From Erysipelothrix sp. UBA3383 (lineage in GTDB: Bacteria > Bacillota_I > Bacilli_A > Erysipelotrichales > Erysipelotrichaceae): a stretch of 6,918 nt of DNA. Both the position numbers and the translations under genes were made by a program. Under the pieces are notes generated by a model. It saw only the letters and a program-made list of their open reading frames with translations, was not told where the DNA came from and did no database searches. This document shows positions 1 through 6,707 of the stretch, piece by piece. The DNA lies in contig DEPV01000031.1 in the NCBI GenBank assembly GCA_002358955.1, forward strand, positions 1 through 6,918, given 5' to 3'. The stretch's first letter is position 1; each line of letters opens with the position of its first letter.

Positions 1-551
1 GACCATGTCGCAATTTCACTATCCCCATGTTCCCCAATAATATTGGCTTGAATATCACGTGCATCCACTTCAAACTTACGTGCTAAAGCTGCTTTGAAAC
101 GAGCTGTATCCAGTACCGTACCCGACCCAATAACACGCTCTGCAGGAAAGCCTGAAAGTTGGTATGTCACTTGAGTCAGGATATCCACAGGATTAGATAC
201 TACCAGCAGTATTGCATCTGGATTGTACTTTACAATCTCAGGTACTAATTGTTTATAAATATCAATATTACGGTTTACAAGATCAAGACGTGTTTCACCG
301 GGTTTCTGTGCTAAACCTGCTGTAATAATAACGATATCAGAATCGTGTGTATCGGCATAATCTCCAGCTTTAATTTTAACAGGTGATACAAATACCGACC
401 CTTGGTATAGGTCTAAAGCTTCCCCTTCAGCTTTTTCTTTGTTAATATCAACAATCACTATCTCTGATGCTAAGTTCTGATTCATCAATGCAAATGCAGT
501 TGTTGAACCTACAAATCCTGCTCCAATAATGGAAATTTTATTTGTCTTCAT
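1..551 (-). CDS. ldh: L-lactate dehydrogenase, N-terminal 183 residues (gene runs off the left edge)
   Basis: NAD-dependent L-lactate dehydrogenase of the cytosol, which reduces pyruvate to L-lactate and regenerates NAD+ during fermentation. The product begins MKTNKISIIGAGFVGS, a Rossmann GxGxxGS nucleotide-binding motif, with an acidic residue at the end of the second strand (IVIVD) as expected for NAD. The mobile active-site loop reads AQKPGETRLDL: the Gln, where malate dehydrogenases have Arg, marks a lactate enzyme, and the Arg is the catalytic loop Arg. NPVD, the substrate-binding Arg in LDTARF, and the catalytic His in GEHGDSE (near residue 178) follow. The start at 549-551 is preceded by a strong AAGGAGG site at 556-562. 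Roughly the last 130 residues of a usual ~315-residue enzyme lie outside the window. It is divergent from the HMG-CoA reductase gene. Identification is secure; the missing C-terminus leaves allosteric (fructose-1,6-bisphosphate) control undecided. Confidence 0.95.
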   Translation of the reverse strand, partial: MKTNKISIIGAGFVGSTTAFALMNQNLASEIVIVDINKEKAEGEALDLYQGSVFVSPVKIKAGDYADTHDSDIVIITAGLAQKPGETRLDLVNRNIDIYKQLVPEIVKYNPDAILLVVSNPVDILTQVTYQLSGFPAERVIGSGTVLDTARFKAALARKFEVDARDIQANIIGEHGDSEIATW

Positions 552-627
552 ACAGCCTCCTTATATTTCCTTTATCATATCAAAGAATGCTTTTATTTGG
601 TATACTTTAGCCATTAGGAGAACACTT
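552..627. promoter_or_regulatory. Back-to-back promoters for ldh (minus) and the HMG-CoA reductase gene (plus)
   Basis: Two extended -10 elements face away from each other in this 76-base gap. For ldh, TGATATGAT is read on the minus strand at 574-582 (hexamer 574-579), giving a predicted start near 567 and a ~16-base leader. For the reductase, TGGTATACT lies at 598-606 (hexamer 601-606), giving a start near 613 and a ~15-base leader. Neither has a good -35, as is common with extended -10 promoters. The -10 hexamers are only 21 bases apart, so each -35 position falls on the other promoter's -10 region. RNA polymerase probably cannot occupy both at once. No operator palindrome was recognised. 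Confidence 0.6.
616..620 (+). promoter_or_regulatory. Ribosome-binding site fixing the HMG-CoA reductase start
   Basis: AGGAG, seven bases ahead of the ATG at 628. It decides against the in-frame upstream start at 529, which would lie inside the ldh coding region. Confidence 0.8.
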
Positions 628-1872
628 ATGACACCATTTAAACAATTTTATAACAAACCTATTTCTGAACGTCGTCAAATTCTTAAAGACAATTATGGTC
701 TTGAAGATGCCGACTTTGAAGGCCTTCAATTAGATGTTGCCAACAACATGATTGAAAATACCATCGGAACTTATAATGTACCTTTCGGAATTGCTCCAAA
801 CTTCATCATCAACACTAAGGAATATGCTATTCCAATGGCAACTGAAGAAACATCCGTTATTGCCGCTGCATCCAATGGTGCTAAATTGATTGGTTTATCA
901 GGTGGGTTTCAAGCCCGCGTCTTAAATCGTGCAATGATTGGACAAATAGCCTTTCCAAACCCTCAGGATATACCAGCAATGCAAAACTACATCGATGAGC
1001 ATTTCGATACTTTAAACAGTCTTGCTCAAGATGCACATCCTTCTATTTATAAGCGTGGTGGTGGACTGCAGTCTGTATCTTATCGATACATTCAGAAAGA
1101 CAATCACACTCCCTTCTTCATCGTTTATTTTACCATCGACACCCTTGAAGCGATGGGAGCCAATATTGTTAATACAATTCTTGAAGCGCTTAAAGATCAT
1201 TTAGAATCTGTATTTGATACACCAAGTATCATGAGCATCATCTCTAATTATGCAAACCAGTGTCTTGTTGAAGCAACATGCTCACTTCGTATCAAAGACC
1301 TAAAGATGTCAGAAAAACAAGCGCAAAACATCCACATTGCATCAGACCTAGCAAGTGTAGATGTTTACCGTGCTACAACTCATAATAAGGGCATCATGAA
1401 CGGCATCAGTGCTTTTGTTCTTGCAAGTGGTAATGATACCCGTGCTATAGAAGCTGCAGCACATGCTTATGCCAGTGATTCAGGAACCTATCAACCGCTT
1501 GCAACATGGACCTATGATCAAGGGATTTTACATGGAACAATCATCGTTCCTCTTGCATTAGGTAGTGTTGGTGGATCCATCGCAATTCATCCCACTGCTC
1601 AACTCACACAAAAAATTCTAAAAACCAAGAGCGTTCAAGATCACATGATGATTGCCGCAAGTCTAGGACTTGCCCAAAACTTTGCAGCAGTACGAGCACT
1701 CACAAATGAGGGCATTCAAAAAGGACACATGTCACTGCACGCTAAGTCACTTCTTCTAAGTGTCGGTGTTTCTGAAAAAGACATGCCACAGGCTCTAAGC
1801 TTATTATTGAAAGAAAAAAACATGAATACAGATGCTGCAACTAAAGTTCTAGCATCCCTTAAACAAAAATAA
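628..1872 (+). CDS. mvaA: Hydroxymethylglutaryl-CoA reductase, class II (mevalonate pathway), 414 aa
   Basis: Reduces HMG-CoA to mevalonate, the committed step toward isopentenyl diphosphate, in the cytosol. The 414 residues match the usual ~425 of the soluble bacterial class II enzymes, with no membrane anchor. Visible family motifs are the catalytic Glu in PMATEETSVIAAAS (E73/E74), the catalytic Lys in THNKGIMNG (K254), the catalytic Asp in SGNDTRAIEA (D270), and the C-terminal flap with GHMSLH (catalytic His367 by alignment with the family GHM motif). The NAD(P)-binding insert spans about 110-215, including GGGLQS and DTLEAMGANIVNT. I chose the start at 628 because AGGAG at 616-620 is well spaced. 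The open frame extends upstream to 529, but that part overlaps ldh and its promoter and gives no family-like sequence. In Firmicutes such enzymes work biosynthetically although often labelled 'degradative'; whether it uses NADH or NADPH cannot be read here. The gene is single and ends in a strong terminator. Confidence 0.95.
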   Translation: MTPFKQFYNKPISERRQILKDNYGLEDADFEGLQLDVANNMIENTIGTYNVPFGIAPNFIINTKEYAIPMATEETSVIAAASNGAKLIGLSGGFQARVLNRAMIGQIAFPNPQDIPAMQNYIDEHFDTLNSLAQDAHPSIYKRGGGLQSVSYRYIQKDNHTPFFIVYFTIDTLEAMGANIVNTILEALKDHLESVFDTPSIMSIISNYANQCLVEATCSLRIKDLKMSEKQAQNIHIASDLASVDVYRATTHNKGIMNGISAFVLASGNDTRAIEAAAHAYASDSGTYQPLATWTYDQGILHGTIIVPLALGSVGGSIAIHPTAQLTQKILKTKSVQDHMMIAASLGLAQNFAAVRALTNEGIQKGHMSLHAKSLLLSVGVSEKDMPQALSLLLKEKNMNTDAATKVLASLKQK

Positions 1873-1901
1873 TCGCATCTCTCAGATGCGATTATTTTTT
1901 T
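1865..1901. terminator. Bidirectional intrinsic terminator shared by mvaA and the convergent membrane-protein gene
   Basis: A perfect 16-bp inverted repeat (arms 1865-1880 and 1884-1899, core TCGCATCT / AGATGCGA) encloses a three-base loop CTC. The plus strand ends in a run of seven T at 1895-1901. The minus strand reads into a T-rich run (complement of 1861-1869). Both stop codons, TAA of mvaA at 1870-1872 and TAA of the minus gene at 1900-1902, sit in or at the edge of the structure, so it can end both transcripts. Confidence 0.92.
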
Positions 1902-3132
1902 AGTAAGTATGAATGATTCTTTCGATAGGAACACTTTGTGTGGCTACTAACTCTTCAAGATAGGAGTAGTAAGAACCCGGTGTAATAATCCCCGAGAGTT
2001 GAAACAACTTTAAGCCACTGGATTCAAGAATGGCATTAGCCAACATAACACAGTTGGTTGTAAACATATTGTAAGTCTTATAAGGTTGGTTGTTAAATTT
2101 ATAAAACGAGTAGAAATTGGATTGTTCTTGTAAGTTTGTTAAGTGTGCTCCCTTTACCCCTGGATTTTTAAAGTAATACGTATCTTTGAGCAAGTGATTG
2201 ATTTGATTATCAATCATACGTGCTTCTTCTAAACTTAAATCAATAACATACTGATATACAATCGTTTTATGTTTTACAGAGAAGTTAATAAAATCCACTT
2301 CACTCCCACAAATAAGAACGCCATCACCATAAATGGAGTTCTTAGAACGATTGTCCTCATCATAATTCCCATAAGAATAAATACTGCCATTATAACCAAG
2401 ATCAATATGACCCAGTCGGTTTAAGCCATAATCTTTAATATGAATATAGACAGAGATTTTATTCCCAATTGTCTTTTTAATCTCTTTTTTAAAGTCCTCA
2501 GGAGCATCTTTTTGTGCCTTACGAAGTCCATTGACAACAAAGGGTGGTAGAAGCGCCGAGTACATAATGGGTGCTGAAAGTTTAACATTAACTCGACTCC
2601 CACTAAAATATTTCAAACCACTAGCAATCTGAATCACACCATAAACAATGATGTAAGTTCCGGTTTGGATGTTAATAATCAGACGGTTTTGAAAACCCTG
2701 TGTCAGTAATAAAATACCAATAATACCATCAAAAAGGATCGCAAAAACCTTCTTTAACTTACCCAGTTCCCCATCTTGAATCTTAAGAAACAGTTCTAAA
2801 GCATGAACACCAGCATTAAATGTTGCCCAGATACCAAAGATGATGGTAACAATACCAATAACATAATTATGATTGAAAGCCAAAATAACTCCAAAAATCG
2901 CGATCCCTATAAAGCGAATCCCTTTGGCAATGTTTCTTTCTTTAAAAGCCTGTAATAAAGTAAATAGACTTAAAACAGACAACAATAAAAGGGATATGGC
3001 GTAGATTGCAATCCACATCATATCCAATCGATTGATAATCAAGATTCCCAGAATAATCATGAGAAGCCCTGTTACAACATGCACAATTCCCTTACCCAGT
3101 TGAATGTGATTTTGCATTTCATCTGTTTTCAT
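1900..3132 (-). CDS. Membrane protein: DUF308/HdeD-like six-helix domain fused to a putative permuted NlpC/P60-type (papain-fold) domain, 410 aa
   Basis: Function unknown. Residues ~15-175 hold about six hydrophobic segments (roughly 15-34, 38-62, 72-86, 89-113, 127-145, 157-174) with Gly/Ile-rich composition like DUF308/HdeD proteins. The Lys/Arg-rich loops (KERNIAKGIR, KIQDGELGKLKK, and after the last helix) predict a cytosolic C-terminus. A moderately hydrophobic stretch at ~188-202 follows. The soluble part, ~225-410, contains GHIDLGYNGSIYSYG (His242) and later YNMFTTNCVMLANAIL (Cys361), then a TPGSYYSYLEEL tail. A His motif before an NC motif is the order of circularly permuted papain-fold enzymes (YiiX, DUF4105 and LRAT groups), so a thiol peptidase, amidase or acyltransferase is possible. 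The domain match is from motif reading only. The start at 3132 has no clear ribosome-binding site; Met6 at 3117 is an alternative. It is divergent from mutY and convergent with mvaA, with no operon partner. Confidence 0.75.
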   Translation of the reverse strand: MKTDEMQNHIQLGKGIVHVVTGLLMIILGILIINRLDMMWIAIYAISLLLLSVLSLFTLLQAFKERNIAKGIRFIGIAIFGVILAFNHNYVIGIVTIIFGIWATFNAGVHALELFLKIQDGELGKLKKVFAILFDGIIGILLLTQGFQNRLIINIQTGTYIIVYGVIQIASGLKYFSGSRVNVKLSAPIMYSALLPPFVVNGLRKAQKDAPEDFKKEIKKTIGNKISVYIHIKDYGLNRLGHIDLGYNGSIYSYGNYDEDNRSKNSIYGDGVLICGSEVDFINFSVKHKTIVYQYVIDLSLEEARMIDNQINHLLKDTYYFKNPGVKGAHLTNLQEQSNFYSFYKFNNQPYKTYNMFTTNCVMLANAILESSGLKLFQLSGIITPGSYYSYLEELVATQSVPIERIIHTY

Positions 3133-3177
3133 TAGTTATAGAATAACATTTTTTTCATAAATGTGTATAATGAAACC
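3133..3177. promoter_or_regulatory. Symmetric divergent promoter region between the membrane-protein gene and mutY
   Basis: In this 45-base gap a perfect consensus TATAAT (3166-3171) points toward mutY, with ATAACA (3143-3148, 4/6 to the -35 consensus) at 17-bp spacing. Its predicted start is 3178, the A of the mutY ATG. On the minus strand an extended TGTTATTCT (3140-3148, hexamer 3140-3145) points toward the membrane-protein gene. TATACA (3164-3169) lies 18 bp upstream as -35, giving a predicted start at about 3133, one base before its ATG. An inverted repeat ACATTT / AAATGT (3146-3151 and 3159-3164, seven-base spacer) is centred on 3155, the exact middle of the gap. No Shine-Dalgarno sequence is seen for either gene. 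Confidence 0.55.
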
Positions 3178-4167
3178 ATGACATTTACAGATAGACTATT
3201 AAATTGGTATTATAAAAACCACAGAGAACTTCCTTTCAGAAGTCAAAAAGACCCTTATAAGATATGGGTCTCAGAAATCATGGCACAACAGACGCAAATT
3301 GTTACCATGTTACCTTATTATGAGAAGTGGATTACTTCATTTCCTAGCATTCAAGACCTTGCCTTGGCAGATCTTGATGATGTTTTAAAACATTGGGAAG
3401 GCTTGGGTTATTATCGACGTGCCCGCAATTTACATGCAGGTGCGATTTATGTAATGGAACACTTCGATGGTAAATTACCTGCTAACAAAGAACAACTCAT
3501 GAAGATTCCTGGGATTGGTGCTTACACATCATCTGCCATTGCAGCCATTGCATTCAATTTACCAGAAGTGACCATTGATGGTAATGTGAAGCGTGTTATG
3601 GCTCGAACTTTGAACTACACTGATAATGTAAATACAACAAAAGCCTATAACTATTTTGAAACTTGGCTAAAACATGAACTGGCATTAAACGGTGCTAACC
3701 CAGGTGATTTCTCTCAAGCCTTGATGGAGCTGGGAGCACTGGTGTGCACACCTCATAACACCACTTGTGAGGGCTGTCCTTTAGGAGATCTTTGCGCATG
3801 TTATCGCGGTGAGGTCAGTCCTGAAGTACCCTATATTCCTAAAGCAAAGAAATCACCAGTCCATAAGATGTCAGCTTTCATATTAGTTAAGGATGGCTAC
3901 ATCACAATGAGCCAAGATGATTCTGATGGTTTAATGCAAGGCTTACTGCGTTTACCACAAGTTAAGGGGCATGACTCCAAACTCAAAGTCCAAGCCAAAT
4001 TAGTCCATAAGTTCTCACATTTAACATGGGATATTCAAGCCTATCGAAAAAAGGCACTCCATATGGAGCACCTTATAAAAATACCTTTAAATGAATTACA
4101 TCAACATACCATTGTTACAGCACATCGAAAAATTCTAATTGAACTAGGTTACCTCAACGCGGGGTAA
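3178..4167 (+). CDS. mutY: Adenine DNA glycosylase MutY, 329 aa
   Basis: Base-excision repair enzyme that removes adenine mispaired with 8-oxoguanine, limiting G:C to T:A mutation after oxidative damage. The N-terminal HhH-GPD domain has SEIMAQQTQ with catalytic Glu33, the helix-hairpin-helix PGIGAYTSSAIAAIAF (111-126), and catalytic Asp134 in TIDGNVKRVMAR. A [4Fe-4S] loop follows with Cys190-X6-Cys197-X2-Cys200-X5-Cys206, exactly the family spacing. The NUDIX-like C-terminal domain, which reads 8-oxoguanine, shows GLMQGLLRLP (251-260) and HKFSHLTW with the FSH loop (279-281). At 329 residues it is slightly shorter than the ~350 of E. coli MutY. I chose the ATG at 3178 because MTFTDRLLNWY aligns with family N-termini; a GTG at 3163 in the same frame would lie upstream of and across the -10 TATAAT. 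No ribosome-binding site is present, and the predicted transcript begins at the ATG. Its 3' end overlaps the convergent sortase gene by 14 bases. Confidence 0.95.
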   Translation: MTFTDRLLNWYYKNHRELPFRSQKDPYKIWVSEIMAQQTQIVTMLPYYEKWITSFPSIQDLALADLDDVLKHWEGLGYYRRARNLHAGAIYVMEHFDGKLPANKEQLMKIPGIGAYTSSAIAAIAFNLPEVTIDGNVKRVMARTLNYTDNVNTTKAYNYFETWLKHELALNGANPGDFSQALMELGALVCTPHNTTCEGCPLGDLCACYRGEVSPEVPYIPKAKKSPVHKMSAFILVKDGYITMSQDDSDGLMQGLLRLPQVKGHDSKLKVQAKLVHKFSHLTWDIQAYRKKALHMEHLIKIPLNELHQHTIVTAHRKILIELGYLNAG

Positions 4168-4174
4168 CCTTTTT
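4146..4174 (+). terminator. mutY terminator lying inside the overlapping 3' ends of mutY and the sortase gene
   Basis: A perfect 8-bp stem AGGTTACC (4146-4153) / GGTAACCT (4163-4170) with a nine-base loop is followed by T through 4174. The mutY stop (TAA 4165-4167) is inside the right arm, and the sortase stop (complement of 4154-4156) starts in the loop. On the minus strand no T-run follows the hairpin, so it is convincing only as a plus-strand terminator. Confidence 0.65.
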
Positions 4175-4747
4175 CAGCTCCGCTTTAACAATCACCCGAA
4201 CAGTACTGTTAACATAAGCCTCTTCACAAGTGACAAGGGTTACTGTGGTTTTATTACCATCATCATCCAAGACTGATACATCAGTATAGTGTACTGTATA
4301 ATTGCGATAAACCTCATACTCGTAAATCGCTTCACGAGTTGTAATAATCAGCGGGTCACCAATTTCAATCGACCCCACATCTTTAAAGAGACAAGAAGCA
4401 CAATTACCATTGTGTCCAGCAATCGAGAAGTTTCCTTTATCCAGTGTACGATTAGGCCAAGCAACCACAAAGTTAGATAATAAATCCCAGTTTGCAGATT
4501 GTACAACAGGTGCAATGGTACTGATGGTTGGCATTTCAATCGTACCAAAGACATCACCATCTGCAAGTTGAGGTGCCTGCCCCAGTCCTGCTACAGGTTC
4601 ATCAAAAAATGTATCAATCGCAGCCTGAACTTGCTTATCACCGATGTATTTTGTAACCAATTCTTTAACAATTAAACCTGATCCTAAAAGAATCAAAAGA
4701 ACTCCTACTAAACCTAATATATTAACTTTACGTTTGACTTGTTTCAT
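4154..4747 (-). CDS. Sortase (cysteine transpeptidase, probably class A-like), 197 aa
   Basis: Membrane-anchored sortase that cleaves LPXTG-type sorting signals and links surface proteins to the cell wall. A short basic N-terminus (MKQVKRK) precedes one membrane segment (~9-28), placing the catalytic domain outside. The triad is visible: His112 in NFSIAGHNG, Cys174 in TLVTCEEA, and Arg184 in VRVIVKAE. SIEIGDPLIITT (126-137) is the usual strand after the active-site loop. Odd is a Cys-X2-Cys pair (116 and 119, NCASCLF) four residues after the catalytic His. The start at 4747 has GAGGTG just upstream; longer frames to 4825 pass through this ribosome site and the promoter and were rejected. No LPXTG substrate or pilin gene is nearby, so it may be a housekeeping enzyme; the class assignment is tentative. 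It lies 106 bases downstream of the ATPase gene with its own promoter, and converges on and overlaps mutY. Confidence 0.9.
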   Translation of the reverse strand: MKQVKRKVNILGLVGVLLILLGSGLIVKELVTKYIGDKQVQAAIDTFFDEPVAGLGQAPQLADGDVFGTIEMPTISTIAPVVQSANWDLLSNFVVAWPNRTLDKGNFSIAGHNGNCASCLFKDVGSIEIGDPLIITTREAIYEYEVYRNYTVHYTDVSVLDDDGNKTTVTLVTCEEAYVNSTVRVIVKAELKKVTPR

Positions 4748-4797
4748 AGTACACCTCATATATAAATAATTATACCATATCAAAAACAAAGATTGTT
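4748..4797 (-). promoter_or_regulatory. Sortase gene promoter and ribosome-binding site
   Basis: Read on the minus strand, an extended -10 TGGTATAAT occupies 4769-4777 (perfect hexamer at 4769-4774). The predicted start is near 4762. The -35 position (AACAAT at 4792-4797, 17-bp spacer) is weak. GAGGTG at 4752-4757 is the ribosome-binding site, four bases ahead of the ATG, and it supports the start at 4747 over any longer form. Confidence 0.7.
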
Positions 4798-4853
4798 CTT
4801 GAATACTTTCTTGCATCAAGTGCAAAGATCACGATAATAACGAAATTGATTGT

Positions 4854-6692
4854 TTATTGTTGTTTTTTAAATGTAAGCAATCTTAAACTGTTCAAGATCA
4901 CAAGAATAGTACTTCCTTCATGTCCAATAACACCCAGTGGTAAGTTAACTAAATCCATGAAGTTAGAAATAACTAAAAGAGCTATCACTGCAAAGGAGAA
5001 AATAATATTTTGAATGATAATGCTTTTTAGTTTACGAGAAAGTTCAATCGTAAACCTTAAATTAGAAATATCATCTTTCACCAAAATAATATCAGCTGCT
5101 TCAATTGCAACATCCGTTCCTCCACCCATCGCAACCCCAATTGAAGCATTGGCTAGAGCAGGAGCATCATTGATGCCATCACCCATCATAACTACTGTAC
5201 CGTATTCTTTTTCTAAAGATTGAACTACAGCAGCTTTTTGATCGGGTAAACACGATGCAATAACACGATCAATACCAATAACAGATGCAATGTTCGCAGC
5301 TGTCTTTTCATTATCACCGGTAATCATAATGGTTTGAATGCCTTGATCATGCAGCCAAGCAACAAGATCTTGTGCATCCTTACGCACCTCATCACTCAAG
5401 GCAATAAGTCCTATAACACAATCATCTCGTTCAACAAAGACTAAACTTTTTCCCTCTTGTGCTAAGGCTTCTGAACTCTTGATGAACTGATTATCCGACT
5501 GACTCATGTGTTTTAAATTACCAATACGATAAGTAGCACCATGAACCACACCAAGCACTCCATGCCCTGCAACTTCTTCAACATCACTGACTAAAGGTAA
5601 GTTTGCATCGGGATAAGACTTACGAATGCCTTTAACAATAGCATCTGCCAGTGGGTGTGATGAGTACATTTCAAGTGCTAAGACTGCAACTACATCCGCT
5701 TCATCATCAAGTAAAATATCAGTAATGCTGGGCAGTCCATGAGTGAGTGTTCCTGTTTTATCAAAAGCCACTGCATTCACATCCATCATTTTTTCAAAAT
5801 GTATCCCACCACGTACCAAAACACCCTTTTTAGCTGCATTGGAAATTGCAGATAATGTTGCTGGAGTAACCGATGCAATCAGTGCACAGGGTGAAGCGAC
5901 TACCAATAAGATCATCGCTTTATAAAATGCAGCATCAAAACTCTCTTTAAAAATGACTACAGGAATGATGATAGCTAGTGATACTGCAATCAAGATAATA
6001 CGAGCATAGGTATCTTCCAAACGATCAATGAAAAGGGCTGTTTTAGATGGGAATTGCTGTGCATCTTCAACCATTTTAACAATCTTTTGAATCAGTGTAT
6101 TATTAGAATCACTACTTACAGTTAAGACCAGTGGGTTTGAAATGTTTAAAGTACCCCCAAATACACTGGCTCCCACACTTTTCTCCACAGGCAAGGACTC
6201 TCCTGTAATCGCTGCTTCCTCAATGCTTGAAATACCTTGAAGAATCGTAGCATCAATGGGAATAATCCCCCCTGTAGGAACCATAATGGTATCACCCACT
6301 ACTAAGTCATCAAGCAATACTTCAATGGTATTCCCCTGCTCATCAAGTTTTAAAGCCGTACTGGGTTGCAACTCCATCAAGGCACGAATTTCTCGCTGAC
6401 TTTGATCCAATGTGAATTCTTCCAATGCCCCTGAGAGTGAAAAAATAAAAATCAAAATTGCCCCTTCTTGGTAAAACCCAATCAGACATGCTCCCACAGC
6501 TGATAAAATCATCAACAACTCAACATTGAGATGTTTATTTTTGAACGTATCGATAAGACCTTCCTTAGTCTGTTGATATCCCCCAATACCAATCGCTAAG
6601 ATGAAAAATAAAGGACTGTTGATCAAATTCCCTACTACAAGTAGTAAGCCACACAACAGTGCCTCTTTCATATTCCATAAAATATTCTTCAT
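4854..6692 (-). CDS. P1B-4 type metal-transporting ATPase (probable Fe(II)/Co/Zn efflux), 612 aa
   Basis: Inner-membrane P-type ATPase that exports divalent metal using ATP. All core motifs are present: actuator TGES (163-166), phosphorylation DKTGT with Asp311, SHPLA of the nucleotide domain (His346-Pro347), TGDN (458-461) and GDGINDAPAL (504-513). The metal-site signatures are SPC in the fourth core helix (267-269) and HEGST in the last helix (591-595). SPC plus HEG(S/G)T defines subgroup P1B-4, which includes B. subtilis PfeT/ZosA and Listeria FrvA (Fe(II) exporters) and CoaT (cobalt). As usual for this group there is no N-terminal CxxC metal-binding domain. About eight hydrophobic segments are seen: four before the actuator domain, two around residues 231-273 and two at the end. 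AAAGGAG at 6698-6704 fits the start at 6692. A Fur-like palindrome overlies the promoter. Annotators may call it CadA-like, but the CPC motif of true Cd/Zn pumps is absent. The exact metal is inferred, with Fe(II) most likely. Confidence 0.92.
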   Translation of the reverse strand: MKNILWNMKEALLCGLLLVVGNLINSPLFFILAIGIGGYQQTKEGLIDTFKNKHLNVELLMILSAVGACLIGFYQEGAILIFIFSLSGALEEFTLDQSQREIRALMELQPSTALKLDEQGNTIEVLLDDLVVGDTIMVPTGGIIPIDATILQGISSIEEAAITGESLPVEKSVGASVFGGTLNISNPLVLTVSSDSNNTLIQKIVKMVEDAQQFPSKTALFIDRLEDTYARIILIAVSLAIIIPVVIFKESFDAAFYKAMILLVVASPCALIASVTPATLSAISNAAKKGVLVRGGIHFEKMMDVNAVAFDKTGTLTHGLPSITDILLDDEADVVAVLALEMYSSHPLADAIVKGIRKSYPDANLPLVSDVEEVAGHGVLGVVHGATYRIGNLKHMSQSDNQFIKSSEALAQEGKSLVFVERDDCVIGLIALSDEVRKDAQDLVAWLHDQGIQTIMITGDNEKTAANIASVIGIDRVIASCLPDQKAAVVQSLEKEYGTVVMMGDGINDAPALANASIGVAMGGGTDVAIEAADIILVKDDISNLRFTIELSRKLKSIIIQNIIFSFAVIALLVISNFMDLVNLPLGVIGHEGSTILVILNSLRLLTFKKQQ

Positions 6693-6707
6693 AAGCGCTC
6701 CTTTACA

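Noticed and set aside
529..627. N-terminal 33-residue extension of the HMG-CoA reductase frame
   Set aside because: It overlaps ldh and its promoter, has no ribosome site, and its sequence is unlike the family; AGGAG before 628 gives the true start.
1012..1204. Small open frames on both strands inside the HMG-CoA reductase gene
   Set aside because: They lie fully within a well-supported gene and show no ribosome site or recognisable sequence.
2421..2603. Small open frame on the minus strand inside the membrane-protein gene
   Set aside because: Out-of-frame shadow of a longer gene on the same strand, with no independent start signals.
3135..3140. TATAAC as an alternative -10 for the membrane-protein gene
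   Set aside because: It would start transcription inside the second codon; usable only if translation begins at Met6 (3117), so it is kept as a minor alternative.
3132..3158. Eight-codon minus-strand reading frame (MKKMLFYN) whose stop overlaps the membrane-protein ATG as TAATG, possible leader peptide
   Set aside because: No ribosome site, and the favoured promoter would begin transcription after it; likely chance in AT-rich sequence.
4806..4822. Small inverted repeat TTGCA / TGCAA after the ATPase gene
   Set aside because: Only five to six pairs and no T-run on the minus strand, so not convincing as a terminator.
4748..4825. N-terminal 26-residue extension of the sortase frame
   Set aside because: It spans the TGGTATAAT promoter and the GAGGTG ribosome site of the shorter gene, and would put extra residues before the normal basic anchor start.
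5014..5925. Plus-strand open frames opposite the ATPase gene
   Set aside because: Antisense shadows of conserved ATPase motifs, not independent genes.
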